Below are positions 8,001-10,700 of a stretch of 10,700 bases of DNA, piece by piece. Position 1 is the first letter of the stretch, and every line of letters starts with the position of its first letter. The notes beneath the pieces were generated by a model. The model did no database searches. It was not told where the DNA came from and saw only the letters and a list, made by a program, of their open reading frames with translations. Origin of the DNA: Candidatus Cloacimonas sp. 4484_275 (GTDB lineage Bacteria > Cloacimonadota > Cloacimonadia > Cloacimonadales > TCS61). The DNA is taken from contig NATF01000008.1 of the NCBI GenBank assembly GCA_002085205.1, positions 1 to 10,700 of the forward strand, written 5' to 3'. Position numbers and translations under genes: made by a program.

Positions 8001-8207
8001 GTCTTCTATCTTCTTTACGACAAGTTCTTCCATTTCCGAAGGCGAGACGCCAGGATAAATGACGACAATCACAAAAGAACCGAAATCCACAGCCGGCATA
8101 TCTTCTTTGGGAATATTTTTTAAAGTGAAAATGCCCACTATGAAAACTATAATCATTATTATATTCACCAGCGGCGAATTGCGAACCGCAAATTTTACCA
8201 ATGACAT
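5052..8207 (-). CDS. RND-family multidrug/hydrophobe efflux transporter (AcrB-like inner-membrane pump)
   Basis: This 1051-residue protein is the energy-coupled subunit of a tripartite exporter. It has the duplicated RND plan: TM1 (about 12-29), a porter domain to about 330, TM2-6 (about 333-482), then TM7 (about 519-538), a second porter domain to about 865, and TM8-12 (about 867-1025). The TM4 acidic pair is present (D397-D398 in LGMIVDDAIIVLEN). R967 in RLRPI matches the AcrB R971 position, but at the AcrB K940 position there is N937 (GVVVNDSLVLVDF). That VND form and the FGGVVEEQ motif (856-863) are shared by a large AcrB-like subgroup. Residues about 810-848 carry a basic insertion. The ATG has AGGAG five bases upstream. 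It is the last gene of the operon, 78 bases after the adaptor. Substrate is unknown; it is of the drug/hydrophobe type rather than a CusA metal pump, judging by overall pattern. Confidence 0.93.
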   Translation of the reverse strand: MSLVKFAVRNSPLVNIIMIIVFIVGIFTLKNIPKEDMPAVDFGSFVIVVIYPGVSPSEMEELVVKKIEDEISDVENIDFINSTSQEGRASLFVTFEPDADIDKAQNDLITELDKVRDLPADAEDPILIRLNMREINEMCNIALGGNFSQNAIREIAENMRDGLLNIPYVSKVNIIGSRDREIHIEADEHKLNAFGLTLDDLKNAVRFRNMNVPGGKVNFGKAEFIIRTVGEFHHPDEIENLIIRMDQNGRAIYLKDVAAVKDTLEERNTLVKLDGNPSVRIEVFKKAKGNIISVMKDVRDYVENFKKNIPGLEATVRNDDSVEVKNSIRILGNNALFGIVLVFVILFVFIGWRNALFATWGIPFSFLLTFILMSFFNITVNNLSLFALVLVLGMIVDDAIIVLENSHRYLEEGYSPREAAIKGTEGIMWPVIAAVTTTAAAFLPMVIMKGMMGKFMRIFPIVVSLALFASLFESLIILPSHIADLSKPPKKIHRQSKFQLFIVKHYKRMIKKALRHRFLTIFFIFAAMFLALSALAFRFVKFEFFPKQTPKTIVLKLKTPAGTNLDRTNEIVSKIENYIMNMKEKEDVEAIISSVGYMMENHESQLMTSNAQISIDLKEIDKMKYSHEQIKNSIRSFIEQLPGIYTFKFDLPQGPPTGKDVEIRIKGDNLDKLAYIGEVVKNELRKIPGVKDIEDSFQAGKKEVEIIPKYENLAMSGLTVAQIAEVVRTASNGTTISKFRNGGVDEYDIVLRLKESQINNLENLKNLKIRNRRGELICLKDVADFHISSGLTKIEHRDGKRIITITGDTSFYFEHGRKKKRTSDEVTRILLGNRFTGQKGTLSNFNQRFPDYMMEFGGVVEEQKKSYNSLLLAFGIAVLLIYAILATIFKSYVQPLIVMFTIPFAFIGVVFGLLVTNIPFSMNTMIAFVALAGVVVNDSLVLVDFVNRERDRGIDRWNSLINAGAIRLRPIILTTVTTIFGVLPMIFTTSKSVRDWKPMAVSIVFGLAFATVLTLFVIPVVYSLVDSLFGKLKLTRFKTHQSFDECVKNDD

Positions 8208-8285
8208 TTTATCTCCTGTTCTTTCAAATTTGTTTTTTTATCCGATAAAACTTCGGACTTTTCATTTAGCCGATTTTTTTCATGC
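8208..8285 (-). other. Spacer between adaptor and RND genes with a small hairpin
   Basis: This 78-base gap is wider than the 13-base gap between the other two pump genes. It contains TCCGA (8241-8245) and TCGGA (8253-8257), a five-base-pair stem with a seven-base loop, without a T-run on the minus strand. Two tiny minus-strand frames (5 and 13 codons) lack ribosome-binding sites. The RND ribosome-binding site AGGAG sits at its downstream end (complement of 8213-8217). Confidence 0.3.
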
Positions 8286-9371
8286 TTAGAGATTTTTTCT
8301 GATTTCTACTTTCGAGCCGTTTTCCAAACTTTCGGCGCCTTCCGTAACAAGTTTGTCTCCGAATTTCAAACCGCTTTCGATGATTACATTTTCTTCGACT
8401 TTTTGTCCCAAAATCACTTTCTTTTTAACGGCAACATTTTTGTCGTCAATCGTGAAAACAAAATAATTGTCATATTCTTGCAAAATATTGTTGAGCGAAG
8501 TAAAAAGTACATTTTTATACTTTTTGCTCAAAATTTGAACTTCGACGACCGTACCGGGAAAGAGTTTTCCCTGCGGATTTTCCAGCTCGATTTCGACCGG
8601 ATAAAGAGAGGAATTGGGAAGCGGACTGATTCCCAAACCGCGAATTTTTCCCGTGGCAACTTGTTTTCCTTTGATTTTTATAATCGCTTTTTGACCGTTT
8701 TTCAATTTGGTTATATCTTCCTCGCCTACGCCGGTTTTTATCAGCAATTTTTGGGAATTAACAATGTTGCAGACAATTTGCCCCGGAGAAATTGTCTCTC
8801 CTGTCTTTATGGGAAGATTGGTGATATAACCGGAAACTGGAGCTATAAAGCGAGAATTGTCGAAAGCTTTTTTTGCCTTTTCCAGACCCGCTTTGGCGGC
8901 ATTCAAACCGGCAAGAGCGTTTTTTTCGGCGCTTTTGGCTCCGGCAAATTCCGCTTGGGAAATACTTTTTGTTTTGAAGAGATTTTCCGCGCTTTGAAGG
9001 GAAAGTTGAGCGGTTTCATAACTTGCTTCCGCCGCCAGAACCGCCGCTTCCGCTTGCTTTAATTGGATTTCGTAGTCTTTGTTGTCAATTCTCCCGATTT
9101 GTTCGCCGGCAGCTATCCAATCTCCCAGAATTTTGTTCACTTCGGTTATTTTTCCTTGCACTTCGCTTCTCATTGTAATATCGGTAAATCCTTCTAATTT
9201 CCCTGATATCTCGATGTATTTTTCCAAATCGCGCGGAACGACTTTTTCCACAATTACGGGAATTTTTATTTTTTCAAGGTCTTCTCGGAAATTTTTCCCG
9301 CGCGACGGTTTTCCGCATCCGAACAGAAAAAGAAGCGCTGACAGAACGGAAATCAATATTTTACTTTTCAT
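8286..9371 (-). CDS. Periplasmic adaptor lipoprotein of RND efflux pump (membrane fusion protein, AcrA-like)
   Basis: The 361-residue adaptor joins the RND pump to the outer-membrane channel. It begins with a lipoprotein signal peptide: basic MKSK, a hydrophobic stretch, then the lipobox LFGC with C19 as the lipidated residue. The processed protein should therefore be membrane-anchored on the periplasmic side. The expected domains follow in order: first lipoyl half (about 66-100, with RSEVQGKITEV), an alanine-rich alpha-helical hairpin (about 101-172), second lipoyl half (about 173-205, with FIAPVSGYITNLPIKTGE), beta-barrel (about 206-282) and membrane-proximal domain to the end. A strong GGAGG lies six to eight bases ahead of the ATG, within the short gap after the TolC-like gene, so the two are co-transcribed. 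The hairpin is of modest length, typical of short-hairpin adaptors. Substrate cannot be read from it. Confidence 0.93.
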   Translation of the reverse strand: MKSKILISVLSALLFLFGCGKPSRGKNFREDLEKIKIPVIVEKVVPRDLEKYIEISGKLEGFTDITMRSEVQGKITEVNKILGDWIAAGEQIGRIDNKDYEIQLKQAEAAVLAAEASYETAQLSLQSAENLFKTKSISQAEFAGAKSAEKNALAGLNAAKAGLEKAKKAFDNSRFIAPVSGYITNLPIKTGETISPGQIVCNIVNSQKLLIKTGVGEEDITKLKNGQKAIIKIKGKQVATGKIRGLGISPLPNSSLYPVEIELENPQGKLFPGTVVEVQILSKKYKNVLFTSLNNILQEYDNYFVFTIDDKNVAVKKKVILGQKVEENVIIESGLKFGDKLVTEGAESLENGSKVEIRKNL

Positions 9372-9384
9372 AAAATCCTCCGAT

Positions 9385-10700
9385 TTATTTCATAAGATTT
9401 AACAGATTTTCTTCTTCCTCAAATCCCAAAAGTTGCATCAATTCCGTTTTCGCTTTAATGAAATTGTAGAAGCTTTTCGTCTTGTTCACGGAAGCGGATT
9501 TGAGCATCAGATTGGCGTCCAGAAGTTCATTCGCGGAAATCAATCCTTGTTGGAATTTTTCTTGTAATTGCCGGAAAAGTTCTTCCGAATAACGCAGAGA
9601 AAGTTCGCTTGCTTTGAAATCTTTTGCCGAATTTATCAGATTCAGAAATCCGTTTTCCAAAGCGGTATCGATGCCGGATTTGGCGGTGATAAAATCTTTT
9701 TCCGTTTTTTTCAAATCATATTTTGCCTTTTTCAAAGCGGCAAAGTTGTCAAAAAAGGGAAAAACGGGAACGGAAGCGGAAAGCATTATTTGTTTGGAAT
9801 CTTCGTAATCCGCGTCCTGAGCGGTCTGATTCTCATTCCAATTTTTGCTCCAAGTTCGGCTGTAAGTTAAATTCAAAGTCGGAAGAAAATTTCCCGAAGC
9901 AATGCGGACACTTCTTGCGCTCATTTTTTTCGCTTGTTCCAAAGATTTTAAGGAAAGATTGTTTTGCTCTCCGTACTCAACCACCTTTCCCAAAATTTCA
10001 TCGATTTTCGATTGCGACAACTCGTCGGCAATTTTGATAAAATCGGCGTAAAGATTTTCGGAAATTTTTTCAATTTCAAAAGAATTTGAAAGTTGCAGGA
10101 AATTTTTTAAATCCGAAAAAGAAAGTTGTCTCATTCTTTTTGCTCTGATAAGTTCACTTTCTTTTGTCGCTTTTTCCGCCTGAAATTTTAAAAGCTCGGT
10201 TTTGGAAATGCTGCCGATTTGAAATTTCACTTCGGCAATTTTCAAGTTTTCGGAAGCGGAACGAAGCTGTTGCCGAGCTATTTGCAACAGTTCCTCGGCT
10301 TCCAGAAGATTCAAATATTTTTCCTCAACAGCGGCAAATGTTTTTAATTTCTGATATCGATAATCGAATTCGGCGATTTTTTTTGCATCGGCGGAAATTT
10401 TATAGGCAAACCACAATTTTCCGCCGTAAAAAAGCGGTTGATTCACCGAATAGCCGTAAGAACGAGTATTGGTTTCGTCACTGAATACTGGCATTCCGTT
10501 CGGTGAGAGTTTGGGAGTTCCGGGTTTGAGTTGCAATTCCGAGGCGGATATTTTTGCCGACGGAAACAAAGCGGAAAATGCTTTCACGCTCGACCATTTT
10601 GCGGATTCATAAGCAAATTTTTTTGCCAAAAATTCTGGGTTGTTTTGCAACGCCAAAGATTTTGCCTGTTCCAAAGAAATAGTTTCGGAATTTCCTAAAA
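9385..10700 (-). CDS. TolC-family outer membrane efflux channel (partial, 5' end beyond window)
   Basis: The open frame continues to the window edge. Upstream of an in-frame TTG at 10672-10674 it reads LGNSETIS before LEQAKSLALQNNPEF, the standard start of the mature TolC-like domain ('x-L-x-L-E-x-A-x-x-x-A-L-x-x-N-P'). The TTG is therefore an internal leucine, and the true start and signal peptide lie outside. At least 438 residues are present. The family's internal duplication is visible. Half one has NQPLFYGGK (78-86, counted from the TTG) and IGSISKTELLKFQAE (153-167). Half two has SVPVFPFFDN (301-310) and QGLISANELLDANLM (376-390), each with long coiled-coil helices around it. The C-terminus ends EEEENLLNLMK. 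It should form a trimeric channel in the outer membrane and periplasm. The adaptor gene begins 13 bases after its stop codon. Confidence 0.92.
   Translation of the reverse strand, partial: LGNSETISLEQAKSLALQNNPEFLAKKFAYESAKWSSVKAFSALFPSAKISASELQLKPGTPKLSPNGMPVFSDETNTRSYGYSVNQPLFYGGKLWFAYKISADAKKIAEFDYRYQKLKTFAAVEEKYLNLLEAEELLQIARQQLRSASENLKIAEVKFQIGSISKTELLKFQAEKATKESELIRAKRMRQLSFSDLKNFLQLSNSFEIEKISENLYADFIKIADELSQSKIDEILGKVVEYGEQNNLSLKSLEQAKKMSARSVRIASGNFLPTLNLTYSRTWSKNWNENQTAQDADYEDSKQIMLSASVPVFPFFDNFAALKKAKYDLKKTEKDFITAKSGIDTALENGFLNLINSAKDFKASELSLRYSEELFRQLQEKFQQGLISANELLDANLMLKSASVNKTKSFYNFIKAKTELMQLLGFEEEENLLNLMK

Noticed and set aside
8211..8283. Tiny minus-strand frames in the gap between adaptor and RND genes as possible leader peptides
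   Set aside because: They are 5 and 13 codons long, have no ribosome-binding site and show no arrest-peptide or attenuator layout.
8403..9062. 219-codon plus-strand frame opposite the adaptor gene
   Set aside because: It is antisense to a well-supported membrane fusion protein, and its low-complexity F/N/R-rich product has no recognisable family.

Overview
The window reads as chromosomal DNA from a Gram-negative (two-membrane) bacterium with AT-rich DNA. It carries SecD/SecF, a lipoprotein signal and a complete tripartite RND efflux system. Several starts are preceded by clear Shine-Dalgarno motifs (GGAGG or AGGAG), which argues against a typical Bacteroidota genome. A lineage elsewhere in or near the FCB group, such as Cloacimonadota, is only a guess from the general look of the proteins and cannot be settled from the sequence alone.

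Layout: (1) At 1-90, minus strand, lies the first 30 codons of a gene leaving the window, probably an amidohydrolase-type enzyme. (2) A 290-bp divergent intergenic region with plausible promoters follows. (3) A plus-strand housekeeping cluster occupies 381-4808: a metal-dependent Xaa-Pro aminopeptidase (pepP), phosphopantetheine adenylyltransferase (coaD, unusually short at its C-terminus), and secD and secF, the proton-driven accessory subunits of the Sec translocon. (4) The convergent gap at 4809-5051 holds a near-ideal terminator hairpin and, just beyond it, a 146-bp imperfect palindrome with 19-bp terminal inverted repeats that looks like a miniature dispersed repeat. (5) A minus-strand operon fills 5052-10700. 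In transcription order it encodes a TolC-type outer-membrane channel (its 5' end lies beyond the window), a periplasmic adaptor lipoprotein (membrane fusion protein) and an inner-membrane RND transporter.

The three pump proteins are expected to assemble into one envelope-spanning exporter: the RND protein captures substrate using the proton gradient, the lipidated adaptor bridges the periplasm, and the TolC-like protein forms the outer-membrane exit duct. SecD and SecF act in a different process, using the same kind of gradient to help pull secreted proteins across the inner membrane. No mobile gene, CRISPR array, tRNA or rRNA was seen.

Nothing here is convincingly a new multi-gene system. 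The most unusual items are the palindromic element at 4865-5010, the CoaD that stops right after its GGDV motif, and the RND pump in which asparagine occupies the position of the AcrB proton-relay lysine.
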